Source of the DNA: Nocardia sp. NBC_00403
GTDB taxonomy: Bacteria > Actinomycetota > Actinomycetes > Mycobacteriales > Mycobacteriaceae
Assembly (NCBI RefSeq): GCF_036046055.1
Contig: NZ_CP107939.1
Location: 3,844,001 to 3,908,000 of the forward strand
Length of the DNA stretch: 64,000 nucleotides
Reading direction: 5' to 3'
Translations under genes and position numbers: made by a program
Shown: one piece after another, positions 9,363 through 18,403 of the stretch
Layout: every line of letters begins with the position of its first letter
Position numbering within the stretch: the first letter of the stretch is position 1
Notes under the pieces: model-generated
The model's input: the letters and a program-made list of their open reading frames with translations, nothing else
Told to the model about the DNA's origin: nothing
Database searches by the model: none

Positions 9363-9797
9363 ATGACGATCCTTACTCTCGACACACGCGCATTCATCGC
9401 CGCCGCACCCAAGGGCCTGCGGGCCGAATGCGGCGGCCTGACGCCTGCGCAGTTCTACGACCGCTACTGCGAACACACCGGACACATTCGGCTCAGCGAC
9501 TGGTCGCTCGCCGGTAACGGGAGCGCGGAGTGCGTCGCGACGCTGGAGTTCGCCGACCAGCTGCGGACGTTCAGCACCACCGGTAGTCCGGTGGCGGCGA
9601 TGACCTCCGCACTCTACGACGCGGGCTATCCGGTCGAGATCTTGCAGTTCCACCAGCGCCGCACCGAGGCAGGCACCGCCACCTTCGTGCAATGCGAGGT
9701 GAACGGCAGGCGCGGCTGGAGTGCGGCCATGGCCGATGACGGCGCCGAGTCGACGATTCGCGCGATGATCGCCTGCGTCAACCGAATTGCTCGTTGA
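9363..9797 (+). CDS. Stand-alone LeuA-type regulatory (leucine-binding dimer) domain protein
   Basis: The 144-residue product resembles only the C-terminal allosteric domain of 2-isopropylmalate synthase. It contains LTPAQFYDRYCEHTG, corresponding to the domain's first helix. Its end, GTATFVQCEVNGRRGWSAAMADDGAESTIRAMIA split over two strands and a helix, matches the LeuA pattern of a cysteine-bearing strand, a glycine turn and a helix ending in VNR. No TIM-barrel catalytic domain is present or adjacent. An attenuator-like leader rich in Leu and Val codons precedes it, which suggests supply of branched-chain amino acids controls it. It could modulate a full-length LeuA elsewhere, sense leucine, or be a relic. 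An IPMDH-like gene lies 1.1 kb downstream. Confidence 0.7.
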   Translation: MTILTLDTRAFIAAAPKGLRAECGGLTPAQFYDRYCEHTGHIRLSDWSLAGNGSAECVATLEFADQLRTFSTTGSPVAAMTSALYDAGYPVEILQFHQRRTEAGTATFVQCEVNGRRGWSAAMADDGAESTIRAMIACVNRIAR

Positions 9798-9836
9798 CCG
9801 GGTAGACCCGACGGCTCGCAGGCCCCGAAATCGCAA

Positions 9837-9869
9837 CGGACCGTTCACCACTCGAAGGTGAACGGTCCG
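9837..9869. terminator. Bidirectional terminator hairpin
   Basis: A perfect 13-bp stem (9837-9849 with 9857-9869, arm CGGACCGTTCACC) with a 7-nt loop lies between the convergent LeuA-domain gene and the thioredoxin gene. Confidence 0.8.
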
Positions 9870-9887
9870 CCCCGGGGTGTGTGCGCC

Positions 9888-10262
9888 TTACTTTGCGGTC
9901 TGCTCCGACTGCTCGGCCAGCTGCTTGCGAACCTCGTCCATGTCCAGGGCCTTCACCTGGGTGACGAGATCCTCCAGTGCGGCGGGCGGGAGCGCGCCGG
10001 GCTGCGCGAACACCAAAACGCCCTCACGGAAGGCCATGATGGTCGGGATGGAGCGGATGTTCGCCGCGGCGGCCAGGCCCTGCTCCGCCTCGGTGTCGAC
10101 CTTTCCGTGGACGACATCGGGGTGCTTGGTCGAAGAGGCCTCGAAGGTCGGCGCGAAGCTTTTGCACGGGCCGCACCACTCTGCCCAGAAGTCGACGAGT
10201 ACCACGTCGCTTCCGGTGACTACCTCGTCGAAGTTCTGCTGGGTCAGCGTCTGGGTGGCCAT
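9888..10262 (-). CDS. Thioredoxin
   Basis: The 124-residue protein has the thioredoxin fold with the active site WCGPCK (Cys30, Cys33) and the cis-proline in SIPTIMAF. A typical LVDFWAEWCGPC strand-helix leads into the redox site. The C-terminal 18 residues are a polar, glutamine-rich extension beyond the usual fold. It reduces protein disulfides in the cytoplasm. A single gene with its own terminator; no reductase gene is adjacent. It may be a secondary thioredoxin, since trxA is usually elsewhere in actinobacteria. Confidence 0.93.
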   Translation of the reverse strand: MATQTLTQQNFDEVVTGSDVVLVDFWAEWCGPCKSFAPTFEASSTKHPDVVHGKVDTEAEQGLAAAANIRSIPTIMAFREGVLVFAQPGALPPAALEDLVTQVKALDMDEVRKQLAEQSEQTAK

Positions 10263-10312
10263 GACGTCCTCTCATGTCGTTTCATTGCCAGCTGTAACGT
10301 CCGGCGTTCTCT

Positions 10313-10834
10313 TTATCTTCCACGGGCCACCGGCCACTCGCGCCGTTGGTCACCGTCCCAACGCCGGATACCCACGATGCTCGCCGGGAAATCACGGTCT
10401 CTTGCGACAGCGTGCACGGCCTCGCCGAGTTGTTGATGGGATACGCGGCGTGCCAGCGTCACGTGCGGCGTCCACTCGTCCGGGTGCAGGTTCGATGGAA
10501 CGCCGGGACACTGCGCCACGATGCTGAAGATCCGTCGCTGCAATGCGAGCAGTTGCTCGGACGGAACGACCGCCCTGACCAGGATCGGATGGCGCGCGCC
10601 GAACACCAGCAACCCACCGAGACGTACCGGGAAGGGCCGGAAACTCTGCTGCTCGAGGACGTGATCGATGCGCGGCCACAGCTGCCTGGCGACCGCTACG
10701 GTGATGTGCGGGCGCGTGGTCTCGGCGGTCTTCGCCGCGACACTGGGAATGCCCGCGTCCGCGAGCAACTGCCACTGCCGTCGGATCTCCGCATCGGCTG
10801 CGTCGTCCAACAGTAATTCGACCGACTGCACCAT
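10313..10834 (-). CDS. 2'-5' RNA ligase/2H phosphoesterase family protein
   Basis: The 173-residue product carries the paired HxT motifs that define the 2H superfamily: RPHITVAV near residue 40 and TPHVTLAR near residue 125. The two histidines and threonines form the catalytic centre that acts on 2',5'- or cyclic phosphodiester bonds in RNA or nucleotides. I chose ATG 10834; the frame is open further upstream but that part lies opposite the neighbouring dehydrogenase gene and shows no homology. It is divergent from the dehydrogenase, with about 80 bp between the starts. The natural substrate is unknown. Confidence 0.8.
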   Translation of the reverse strand: MVQSVELLLDDAADAEIRRQWQLLADAGIPSVAAKTAETTRPHITVAVARQLWPRIDHVLEQQSFRPFPVRLGGLLVFGARHPILVRAVVPSEQLLALQRRIFSIVAQCPGVPSNLHPDEWTPHVTLARRVSHQQLGEAVHAVARDRDFPASIVGIRRWDGDQRREWPVARGR

Positions 10835-10913
10835 GGTCCCCAGAAAGTAGCGCCCTCCGGCGTGTCCGTGGGGCGATTCGGTCGCAGCCGACCGGCGGCG
10901 GGAGGATGACCTG

Positions 10914-12011
10914 GTGAACGATGCGACGCAACGCGACAGTTCGACACTCCGCCTCGGCCTGATCGACGGCGACGGGATCGGCCCCGAGGTCGTGCGGGCA
11001 ACGCGGGCAGTGGTCGACGAGGCCATGGCTGCCGCCGGTGCGAATCCGGTGGAGTGGGTTCCGTTGCTGATGGGTCACCGCGCGATCGAAGAGTTCGGCG
11101 AGCCGCTGCCCGAGGCGACCTTGACCGGTCTGGCGGGACTCGACGCGTGGATCCTCGGACCGCACGACAATGCGTCCTACCCGGACGTGCATCGTGCGGC
11201 GGTCGCGCCCGGCGGCGCCATTCGCAAGAGGTTCGGGCTGTACGCCAATATCCGGCCTGCGCGGGCATTCACGGGTGTGCGAGCGGCCGCGCCGTTCATC
11301 GACCTGGTGATCGTCAGGGAAAACAGCGAGGGCTTCTATGCCGACCGCAATATGTTCGCCGGGTCGGGGGAGTTCCGGCCGACACCCGATGTCGCGATGG
11401 CCGTCGGCGTCGTCACCCGCCGCGCTTGTGAGCTGATCGCGCAGGAGGCGTTCCGGCTGGCCGCGACGCGTCGTCAGCGGGTGACCATCGTGCACAAGGC
11501 CAATGTGCTGCCGATGACGATGGGTCTGTTCCGTGATGTCTGCTATGAGGTCGCCCTCGATTATCCGAGTGTCGAGGTCATCGACGAGCATGTCGACGCG
11601 ACCGCAGCCCATCTGGTCCGCGCGCCCCGCGATTTCGATGTGCTCGTCACCGAGAACCTTTTCGGCGACATCCTCTCCGATCTGGCGGGAGAGTTGAGTG
11701 GATCACTCGGCATGGCGTCTTCGCTGAACTGCTCGCAGTCCCGTGCGATGGCGCAGGCGGTGCACGGCGCCGCGCCGACCTTGGCGGGACGCAATCGCGC
11801 GAATCCGGCGGCACTGCAGCTGTCGGCGGCAATGTTGTTGAACTGGTTGGGGACTCGCAACGCCGATCGGATGTTGCGCAATGCGGGGGAGCGCATCGAG
11901 CGTGCGGTCGCGGCTACTTTCGAGGCCGGTATTGCGACCGCTGACCTGGGCGGTCTCGCGTCGACGAGTGAATTCACCGAGCAGGTTTGCGCCAGGGTCC
12001 ACCGCCGGTGA
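10914..12011 (+). CDS. Isocitrate/isopropylmalate dehydrogenase family protein
   Basis: This 365-residue protein has the beta-decarboxylating dehydrogenase pattern: GLIDGDGIGPEV at the N-terminus, the substrate-binding IVRENSEGFYADR, the lysine strand VTIVHKANVLP and the metal/NAD segment VTENLFGDILSDLAGELSGS. These enzymes oxidise and decarboxylate 2-hydroxy acids such as isocitrate, 3-isopropylmalate or tartrate with NAD(P). It is longer and more divergent than a housekeeping LeuB. The GTG start has GGAGG 8 nt upstream. The nearby stand-alone LeuA domain hints at a link with leucine-type chemistry, but that is inference. Confidence 0.85.
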   Translation: MNDATQRDSSTLRLGLIDGDGIGPEVVRATRAVVDEAMAAAGANPVEWVPLLMGHRAIEEFGEPLPEATLTGLAGLDAWILGPHDNASYPDVHRAAVAPGGAIRKRFGLYANIRPARAFTGVRAAAPFIDLVIVRENSEGFYADRNMFAGSGEFRPTPDVAMAVGVVTRRACELIAQEAFRLAATRRQRVTIVHKANVLPMTMGLFRDVCYEVALDYPSVEVIDEHVDATAAHLVRAPRDFDVLVTENLFGDILSDLAGELSGSLGMASSLNCSQSRAMAQAVHGAAPTLAGRNRANPAALQLSAAMLLNWLGTRNADRMLRNAGERIERAVAATFEAGIATADLGGLASTSEFTEQVCARVHRR

Positions 12012-12069
12012 TCAGCGTGTTGCGCTCGGGTATTCAGCACGGATCGGATTGATCTTCCGTTACCGACCC

Positions 12070-12088
12070 GCGAATCGCGGCGATTCGC
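12070..12088. repeat. 19-bp palindrome
   Basis: GCGAATCGC and GCGATTCGC flank a single G. It begins 58 nt after the dehydrogenase stop. It could be a terminator hairpin without a T-run or a protein-binding site. Confidence 0.5.
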
Positions 12089-12230
12089 AATGTCAGCGAG
12101 TTCATGAGTTGAAGGGTCACTGTACGCAGTCGCGTTGCGTTGCCGCCTCGGGTGGCCACGGGCCGCAGCGTTGTGCGATGTGCTCGACCAGGTGGTGCTG
12201 TCCTCCCGTGGTCCGTTGCGCCGGATCGTG

Positions 12231-12314
12231 CCACCGAAACGCCGTCGGAAACGACTCGGCAAACTCACCCCGGTCGAGTTTGAAATAATCAACCAGACCG
12301 CACACTCGGCCTGA
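12231..12314 (+). pseudogene. Possible IS3-type transposase C-terminal remnant
   Basis: A frame ending at TGA 12312 reads RRKRLGKLTPVEFE followed by a short tail. That pattern (basic run, then LG-x-LTPxEFE) is the usual end of actinobacterial IS3-family transposases. Upstream residues no longer look like a transposase, and no inverted repeats are visible. The similarity covers only about 20 residues, so this is tentative. Confidence 0.4.
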
Positions 12315-12546
12315 ACCACTCGACCCACGAGTCGATCAAAAGTGGGGGAGTCCCGTGGGTGTGCGGTGGTCAGGCGGCTGAAGCTTTGAGCGCCGCAGTT
12401 TCGCAGTATTTCGAGTCCGGCTGATCCCGACACCAGAGTGCAGCTCTACATCCAGCCGATCAACGCCAGTTACCGCGGCGTCCCGACGCCGTCGGAAGCT
12501 CCATCGCCGCCGACCGCAGCGACAACATCGAAGAGATTGGGCAGCA

Positions 12547-14151
12547 ATGATTCACTTGATCATGCGATCCGCGATCTGCATGATGGCGGGAACCGGCCTC
12601 GCGTTCGCGGGTGCTCCGGCGCCCGTCGCGGCGACCCCACCCGATGTAGTCGTGACCGGCGGCGAGATCTCCGGCTTCGCCGCCGACGGAATCACCAAAT
12701 ACCTGGGAATCCCTTTCGCCGCACCCACCGGTGGCGAAGCGCGATTCAGCCCGCCACGGCCTGCACCGCCGTGGCCCGGCATCCGGCAGGCTCACGGTCA
12801 CGGACCACAGTGTCCGCAGACCGGACTCCTGCCCGACCCGTTACCGGCAGGCCCCACCAGCGAGGACTGCCTGAGTATCGACCTATACGTGCCCGACGGC
12901 ACCCGCGACAGAAATTTGCCGGTCATGGTGTTCTTCCACGGCGGCGGCTACACCGACGGCTCCAACAGCCAATATGACGCGCCCACCCGGATGGTCGCCG
13001 AAGGCAACGTCATCGTGGCCATCCCGAACTACCGCCTCGGACCGTTCGGATTCATGTCGCTACCAGAGTTGGCTGCCGAGTCCGGTGGCGCCACGGGAAC
13101 AGTCGGCATTCAGGATCAACAAGCCGCCCTACGCTGGGTGCACGACAACGCCCACGCCTTCGGTGGCGATCCATCCAACGTGACGATCTTCGGTGAATCG
13201 GCCGGCGCCGGAAGTATCTGCACACACTTCGCCGCACCCGCTTCCGACGGCCTCTACAACAAAGCCGTCATCCAAAGCGGATCCTGCGTCCGATCATCCT
13301 TGATGCCCCGCAACCGCGACGACTCCTTCACACGGTCACAGCAATACGCCGAAAGCGTCGGATGCGGTGATCCCGCAACACAATTGGCATGCCTGCGCGC
13401 ACTACCCGCCGCGAAACTCCTGGAATCACCGATCGCCCAATTCGACGGACTACCGACCTGGATACCCAGCATCGACGGCGTCGTCGTCACCGGAACACTC
13501 GACACCGCACTCGCACGAGCAGCTGACCGAGAGATACCCCTCATCGTCGGAAACAACAGCAACGAAGGCGCACTGTTCATCGTCGACTCGGACTATGCCC
13601 GCGGCCGCATCCCGGATGCCGCAAGCTACGAGCGCTACGTCCGCCGATCATTCGGCGCCTACGCCGACCGAGTACTCGCCCAATACCCACTCGACCGGTA
13701 CCCCTCACCCGCGGCCGCCCAGTCCGCAGTCATCACCGACGGCGTGTTCGCCTGCCCCGCACTGTTCGTCAGCCGCATGGCCCGCGACACCGGACATCCG
13801 GTGTGGCAGTACGAATTCGACGAAGCCCCATTCGGCGATGCCAACCCCCTGCTGCCCGGCGCCTTCCACGCCGGTGAACTGCCCTACCTGTTCACCAGCC
13901 TGATGAGCCTGCCGATCCCATGGACCGGACCGTCCGATGCCTTCGCCCGACAAATGCGGCGATGGTGGACCACCTTCGCCCACACCGGCAACCCGAACGG
14001 GCCCGGCTCACCCCCATGGTCGGCCTGGCCCGAACCGACCGGGCAAAGCTCCGACGGGCCGGTACTGACCATGCGGGCAACCGGCAGCACCATGTCCCAC
14101 GACTTCGCCGCCGAGCACCACTGCGAATTCTGGTCCGAACGCCCTCAATGA
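12547..14151 (+). CDS. Secreted type B carboxylesterase
   Basis: The 534-residue protein begins with a hydrophobic signal peptide ending near AGAPAPVAA. It has the esterase/lipase alpha-beta hydrolase core. The nucleophile lies in FGESAGAGS (Ser218). The oxyanion segment is VMVFFHGGGY, and the late histidine lies in FHAGELPYLF (His441). Cysteine-containing segments CPQTGLL and EDCLSIDLYVP are typical of the family. It should hydrolyse esters outside the cell or at the wall. ATG 12565 is an alternative start. Codon usage in the second half is unusually rich in CAC, ACC and ATC with fewer GCG codons than its neighbours, so acquisition by transfer is possible. Confidence 0.9.
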   Translation: MIHLIMRSAICMMAGTGLAFAGAPAPVAATPPDVVVTGGEISGFAADGITKYLGIPFAAPTGGEARFSPPRPAPPWPGIRQAHGHGPQCPQTGLLPDPLPAGPTSEDCLSIDLYVPDGTRDRNLPVMVFFHGGGYTDGSNSQYDAPTRMVAEGNVIVAIPNYRLGPFGFMSLPELAAESGGATGTVGIQDQQAALRWVHDNAHAFGGDPSNVTIFGESAGAGSICTHFAAPASDGLYNKAVIQSGSCVRSSLMPRNRDDSFTRSQQYAESVGCGDPATQLACLRALPAAKLLESPIAQFDGLPTWIPSIDGVVVTGTLDTALARAADREIPLIVGNNSNEGALFIVDSDYARGRIPDAASYERYVRRSFGAYADRVLAQYPLDRYPSPAAAQSAVITDGVFACPALFVSRMARDTGHPVWQYEFDEAPFGDANPLLPGAFHAGELPYLFTSLMSLPIPWTGPSDAFARQMRRWWTTFAHTGNPNGPGSPPWSAWPEPTGQSSDGPVLTMRATGSTMSHDFAAEHHCEFWSERPQ

Positions 14152-14736
14152 ATCCCCTGTCCACCGAACCGAAACCCCGCCGCCGACCGGCCTCCGTCCG
14201 CCGGACGGGAGTCTGTCGAGCGAGCGGCCCAACCACGTGCGGCGTCGCGGCTTCTCGCCCGAAGCGTGCTCGAGGGTTGGACACAGTTCCGCGGCACCGA
14301 CCGCGGCCACAACAGACCACGCGTGGTCATGGCATTGCAGGATGCGTCGAGACGCGGTGTGTCTCGCCCGCCGTCCGCGCGACACGCGGCATCGCCGGAT
14401 GTTCCCGGCCGGTTCCGGGCTCTGGTCGCCGCTGAGCGGTAGTCGTTGCGGGTCGGGCCATCGACGCACGGGTGGCCGACAGTGTCGCGAAGCCGGACGG
14501 TATCAGCGACCGGAGTGTGTCAGAGGACACGGCGGTCGCCGCCCCTCAAAGCTGCTGGTCAGGCTGTGAGGGGGTAGGGTGTCTCGGCGGCGTGCCGGCG
14601 CCCTGGGCAGTGATGAGTTCGCAACGACTTCGTGTCGTTCTTTCGTTACTGTCAAGCACGAAGCGTCCCGGTCGCTTAGATTGCCAAACGGGTGGTGACA
14701 CCCGGGTTTAGTGAATCCGAAATGTGGAGGGCTGCT
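14152..14736. other. Long intergenic region upstream of an amino acid transporter
   Basis: About 585 bp without a supported gene; open frames here are Arg/Pro-rich shadows. Near 14623 a small hairpin AACGAC-TTCGT-GTCGTT is followed by TCTTT and could end transcription from upstream. TAGATT near 14677 is a possible -10 for the transporter operon. Confidence 0.5.
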
Positions 14737-15642
14737 GTGTCTGTTCGATCGGTTTTTGGCAGGCGCGCCCTGCAGGCGATGTGCGTCGTCACTGGCGGCG
14801 TGTTGGTGCTATCCAGCTGTAGTAATTCGGAGGACAGCAGCCCCGAGGTGGCGAAGGTGGCCGGTGTCGACAAAGTCGACTCGATCGCCGCGCAACTTCC
14901 CGACAAGATCAAGCAGTCCGGCAAGCTCGTCGTCGGCGTGAACGTTCCGTATCAGCCCAACGAGTACAAGGATCCGAGCGGCAAAATCGTCGGCTTCGAC
15001 GTCGACCTGATGGACGCGGTCGCCGCCACGCTCGGCGTGAAGGCCGAGTACCTCGAGTCGTCCTTCGAGAAGATCATCCCCTCCATTCAGGCGGGTACCT
15101 ACGACGTCGGTATGTCTTCGATCACCGACTCGAAGGAACGCGAGCAGAGCGTCGACTTCACCACCTACTTCAAGGCCGGCAGCCAGTGGGCGCAGCAGAC
15201 CGGTAAGCCGATCGACCCGGACAACGCCTGCGGTAAGAAGGTCGCGGTCCAGGCCACTACGGTTCAGGACACCGACGAGATCCCGAAGCGCAGTGAGAAG
15301 TGCGTCGCCGAGGGCAAGCCCGCCATCGAGAAGAAGTCCTTCGATGAGCAGAGTGCGGCCACGACAGCTCTGGTGCTCGGCCAGGTCGACGCCATGTCGG
15401 CGGACTCCCCGGTGACCGCCTACGGCATCAAGAAGAGCGACGGCAAGATCGAGGCCGCCGGTCCGGTCTTCGACTCCGCACCCTACGGCTGGGCGATCCC
15501 GAAGGGTTCGGCGCTCGGCAAGGCACTGCAGGCCGCGGTGCAGCACCTGATCGACAACGGCAAGTACCTCGAGATCACCAAGAACTGGGGCGTACAGGAA
15601 GGCGCGATCACCAAGTCGGTCATCAACGGCGCAGAGAGCTGA
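14737..15642 (+). CDS. Polar amino acid ABC transporter substrate-binding lipoprotein
   Basis: The 301-residue product has a lipoprotein signal ending in LVLSSC (Cys28) and then a bacterial SBP family 3 domain: GKLVVGVNVPYQP, GFDVDLMDAVAATLGV and the closing ITKNWGV segment. Family 3 proteins bind glutamine, glutamate, arginine or similar polar amino acids at the outer face of the membrane. GTG 14737 has GGAGG 6 nt upstream; in-frame starts at 14692 and 14722 would place charged residues ahead of the signal. Its permease begins 3 nt after the stop. Confidence 0.93.
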   Translation: MSVRSVFGRRALQAMCVVTGGVLVLSSCSNSEDSSPEVAKVAGVDKVDSIAAQLPDKIKQSGKLVVGVNVPYQPNEYKDPSGKIVGFDVDLMDAVAATLGVKAEYLESSFEKIIPSIQAGTYDVGMSSITDSKEREQSVDFTTYFKAGSQWAQQTGKPIDPDNACGKKVAVQATTVQDTDEIPKRSEKCVAEGKPAIEKKSFDEQSAATTALVLGQVDAMSADSPVTAYGIKKSDGKIEAAGPVFDSAPYGWAIPKGSALGKALQAAVQHLIDNGKYLEITKNWGVQEGAITKSVINGAES

Positions 15643-15645
15643 TCG

Positions 15646-16608
15646 ATGACCGCACAGAACACCCCGTCGGCGCCCGGCGACAACGCCGGGGCCGGTGGGC
15701 AGGTCGCTTCGTCCCAGCCCGATCCGATCAAGGCGGTGCCACTGCGCCGTCCGGGTCGATGGATCGCCGCGGCGATCATTCTGATTCTGGTCGGCCTGTT
15801 CGTGTACGGCGCCAAGACCAATCCCGCGTACCGGTGGGACACCTACGGAAAGTACTTGTTCGACAGCCGGATCGTCTCCGGCGCGGTGGTCACACTGGAG
15901 CTGACCATCCTCGCGATGGCTCTTGCCGTCTCGTTGGGCACGGTGCTCGCCGTGATGCGCCTTTCGCCCAACCCGGTGCTGCGGGCGACGGCATGGGTGT
16001 ATCTCTGGATCTTCCGTGGCACACCGGTCTTCGTGCAATTGGTCTTCTGGGGCCTGTTCCCGTCCCTGTACAAGCAGATTGCCCTCGGGATCCCGTTCGG
16101 GCCGCAGCTGCTGCAGTTGGACGTGCAGGATCTGCAGGCGGCATTCACCTTCGCCGTGATCGGACTCGGCCTCAACGAGGCCGCGTACATGGCCGAAATC
16201 GTCCGTGCCGGAATCAATTCCGTCGGCGAGGGGCAGCGTGAGGCGTCCACCGCGCTCGGCATGTCCTGGTCGCAGACGATGCGCAGGACGGTGTTGCCGC
16301 AGTCGATGCGGGTGATCATTCCGCCGACCGGCAACGAGCTGATCGGCATGCTCAAGACCACGTCGCTGGTCACCGCGCTACCGCTGACCACCGACCTCTT
16401 CGGCAGGGCGCGTGATATCTACGGTGTGAACTTTCAGCCGATTCCGCTGCTGCTGGTCACTGCCACCTGGTATCTCGCGATCACCAGCGTGCTGATGGTC
16501 GGCCAGTTCTACCTGGAGCGCTACTACTCGCGTGGTGTCTCGCGGCAGTTGACTGCGAAGCAGTTGCAGGAGTTGGCCGATGCGCAACAGATTGTGAAGG
16601 CGAAATGA
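15646..16608 (+). CDS. Polar amino acid ABC transporter permease
   Basis: The 320-residue protein has a proline-rich cytoplasmic N-terminus of about 35 residues and then at least five transmembrane helices. It carries the His/Glu/Gln permease segment [15 protein letters not shown]. The coupling helix reads [18 protein letters not shown] and is followed by the family's [15 protein letters not shown]. It likely works as a homodimer with the ATPase encoded next, whose start overlaps its stop by 4 bp. Confidence 0.93.
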   Translation: MTAQNTPSAPGDNAGAGGQVASSQPDPIKAVPLRRPGRWIAAAIILILVGLFVYGAKTNPAYRWDTYGKYLFDSRIVSGAVVTLELTILAMALAVSLGTVLAVMRLSPNPVLRATAWVYLWIFRGTPVFVQLVFWGLFPSLYKQIALGIPFGPQLLQLDVQDLQAAFTFAVIGLGLNEAAYMAEIVRAGINSVGEGQREASTALGMSWSQTMRRTVLPQSMRVIIPPTGNELIGMLKTTSLVTALPLTTDLFGRARDIYGVNFQPIPLLLVTATWYLAITSVLMVGQFYLERYYSRGVSRQLTAKQLQELADAQQIVKAK

Positions 16609-17411
16609 CCGTCGACGTCGACAAGGACTCCGCCGTCGAAAAGGCCGACCGGCCGCCGATGATCGTCGCGGACCAGGTGTGCAAGAGCTTCGGCGCGCTA
16701 CAGGTGCTCAAGGGGATTTCGCTGGAGGTCGCGCGCGGCGAGGTGCTGTGCCTGATCGGCCCATCGGGTTCGGGAAAGTCGACCTTCCTGCGCTGCATCA
16801 ATCACCTCGAGCGGGTGAACGCGGGACGACTCTATGTGGACGGCGACCTGGTCGGCTACCGCGAGAAGGGCGACAAGCTCTACGAGTTGCATCCACGCGA
16901 TGCGGCCAAGCAGCGCCGCGATATCGGCATGGTGTTCCAGCATTTCAATCTGTTCCCGCATCGGACGGCGCTGGAGAACATCATCGAGGCGCCGACTCAG
17001 GTGAAGAAGGTGCGCAAATCCGTTGCGGTGGCTCGCGCACACGAGCTGCTCGAGCGAGTCGGCATGGCGGACAAGGCAAATGCCTATCCTGCACAACTGT
17101 CGGGCGGTCAGCAGCAGCGCGTCGCGATCGCCAGGGCGCTGGCCATGGATCCGAAGCTCATGCTGTTCGACGAGCCGACCTCGGCTTTGGACCCGGAGCT
17201 GGTCGGCGAGGTGCTCGGCGTCATGCGCGAGCTGGCGGCATCGGGCATGACGATGGTGGTCGTCACGCACGAAATGGGTTTCGCGCGTGAGGTTGCCGAT
17301 CAATTGGTGTTCATGGACGCCGGCGTGGTCGTCGAAGCAGGCAGGCCGCGTGAGGTGTTGGCCAACCCGCAAGAAGCCCGCACCAAAGCGTTCCTGTCGC
17401 GACTGCTGTAG
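16605..17411 (+). CDS. Polar amino acid ABC transporter ATPase
   Basis: The 268-residue ABC ATPase has Walker [10 protein letters not shown], the Q-loop [11 protein letters not shown], the signature [15 protein letters not shown], Walker [14 protein letters not shown] and the switch VVTHEMGFA. The segment between Walker A and the Q-loop carries an insertion ([17 protein letters not shown]) compared with compact GlnQ proteins, which is seen in many actinobacterial members. It is the last gene of the three-gene operon. Confidence 0.95.
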   Translation: MTVDVDKDSAVEKADRPPMIVADQVCKSFGALQVLKGISLEVARGEVLCLIGPSGSGKSTFLRCINHLERVNAGRLYVDGDLVGYREKGDKLYELHPRDAAKQRRDIGMVFQHFNLFPHRTALENIIEAPTQVKKVRKSVAVARAHELLERVGMADKANAYPAQLSGGQQQRVAIARALAMDPKLMLFDEPTSALDPELVGEVLGVMRELAASGMTMVVVTHEMGFAREVADQLVFMDAGVVVEAGRPREVLANPQEARTKAFLSRLL

Positions 17412-17429
17412 CGCCGCCCCGCGCACCGG

Positions 17430-18332
17430 CTACGGAGTCCTGGTGCGCGCCAGACTGATTCGGAGCTGACCGAGCAGGACTCTGACGGCAGGACTGCCGG
17501 GCCGGTCGCGCCGCCAGGCCAGTGCGAGCTTGCCGTGCAGCTGCGGCTCGCTGATCGGTAGTACCCGCACCCCGAACGCCGCGGCTTCCTCGGGGTTCAG
17601 CGCGGGTACCACCGCGATGCCGAGGCCGCGGGCGGCCAGGCGGAGCAGCAGTGGCGGCGCGGCCGCTTCGAACGCCACATCCGGCTCGAAACCCGCTGTG
17701 GCGCAGGCGCGGTCGAAGACGCCGCGAATTCCGGTGCCGCGTGGCAGGCAGATCAGTGGGTGGTCGCGGAGCTCGCCGAGCGGGATGTGTGTCCGGTCCG
17801 GTCCGTCGAGCGCGACGGCCGCGACGATCGGAGTGTCGAGCACGACGTCGATACCGAGATCGGCATCGAGTTCCGCTCCGGTCAATCCGACGAGGGCGAT
17901 GTCCAGCTCGCCGTGCCGCACCGCGGCCAGCATCTGTTCGGAGGTGTTCTCGGTCAGGCTGATACCGACCTGCGGGTGATCGTCGTGGAAGTCCGCCAGT
18001 GCCGAGGAGATATCGAAGTCCTCGGTGGCGGTGCCCGAGATGCAGCCGACGCGCACGTGCCCACGCAATAGGCCGGTGAATTCGTCCACGGTCTGCGTTA
18101 TCTGCTCGGTCGCGGCGAGTGCGGCTCGCGCATGCGGCAGCACTGCCGCACCCACCTCTGTCGTGGTCACCGAACGGCCGCTGCGATCGAGCAGCTGCTG
18201 ACCCAGCTCGCGTTCGAGCTGGCGGATCTGGGCGCTGAGCCCGGGCTGGGCCAGGTGCAGGCGGGCCGCGGCACGGGTGAAGTTGGCTTCCTCCACGACG
18301 CTGACAAAGTAGCGGAGCTGACGCAGTTCCAT
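17430..18332 (-). CDS. LysR family transcriptional regulator
   Basis: This 300-residue regulator starts with a winged helix-turn-helix (MELRQLRYFVSVVEEANFTR through LAQPGLSAQIRQLERELG). The effector domain then includes HVRVGCISGTATEDFDISSAL and GLGIAVVPALNPEEA. It is divergent from the FAD-linked oxidase gene with 71 bp between starts, the classical arrangement for a LysR protein that controls its neighbour. TTG 18353 is an alternative start. The inducer is unknown. Confidence 0.92.
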   Translation of the reverse strand: MELRQLRYFVSVVEEANFTRAAARLHLAQPGLSAQIRQLERELGQQLLDRSGRSVTTTEVGAAVLPHARAALAATEQITQTVDEFTGLLRGHVRVGCISGTATEDFDISSALADFHDDHPQVGISLTENTSEQMLAAVRHGELDIALVGLTGAELDADLGIDVVLDTPIVAAVALDGPDRTHIPLGELRDHPLICLPRGTGIRGVFDRACATAGFEPDVAFEAAAPPLLLRLAARGLGIAVVPALNPEEAAAFGVRVLPISEPQLHGKLALAWRRDRPGSPAVRVLLGQLRISLARTRTP

Positions 18333-18403
18333 AATCAATGATTCTAGAAGCAAGCAGAACTATCTGTTGTACTTCTCATTCGAGCGCGGGCATCGTGTGA
18401 GTC
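18333..18403. promoter_or_regulatory. Divergent control region between lysR and FAD oxidase genes
   Basis: AGAAG near 18347 and CTTCT near 18374 form widely spaced inverted half-sites, with an inner AGAA/TTCT pair. Tandem, AT-biased dyads of this type are expected for LysR binding. No experiment-independent consensus can be stated. Confidence 0.4.

Larger units (their letters stand above)
12012..12546. other. Intergenic region with palindrome and transposase remnant
   Basis: No intact gene is supported. It contains a 19-bp palindrome just after the dehydrogenase gene and a short frame resembling the C-terminus of an IS3-type transposase. The last 230 bp before the carboxylesterase gene show no recognisable element. 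Confidence 0.6.
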
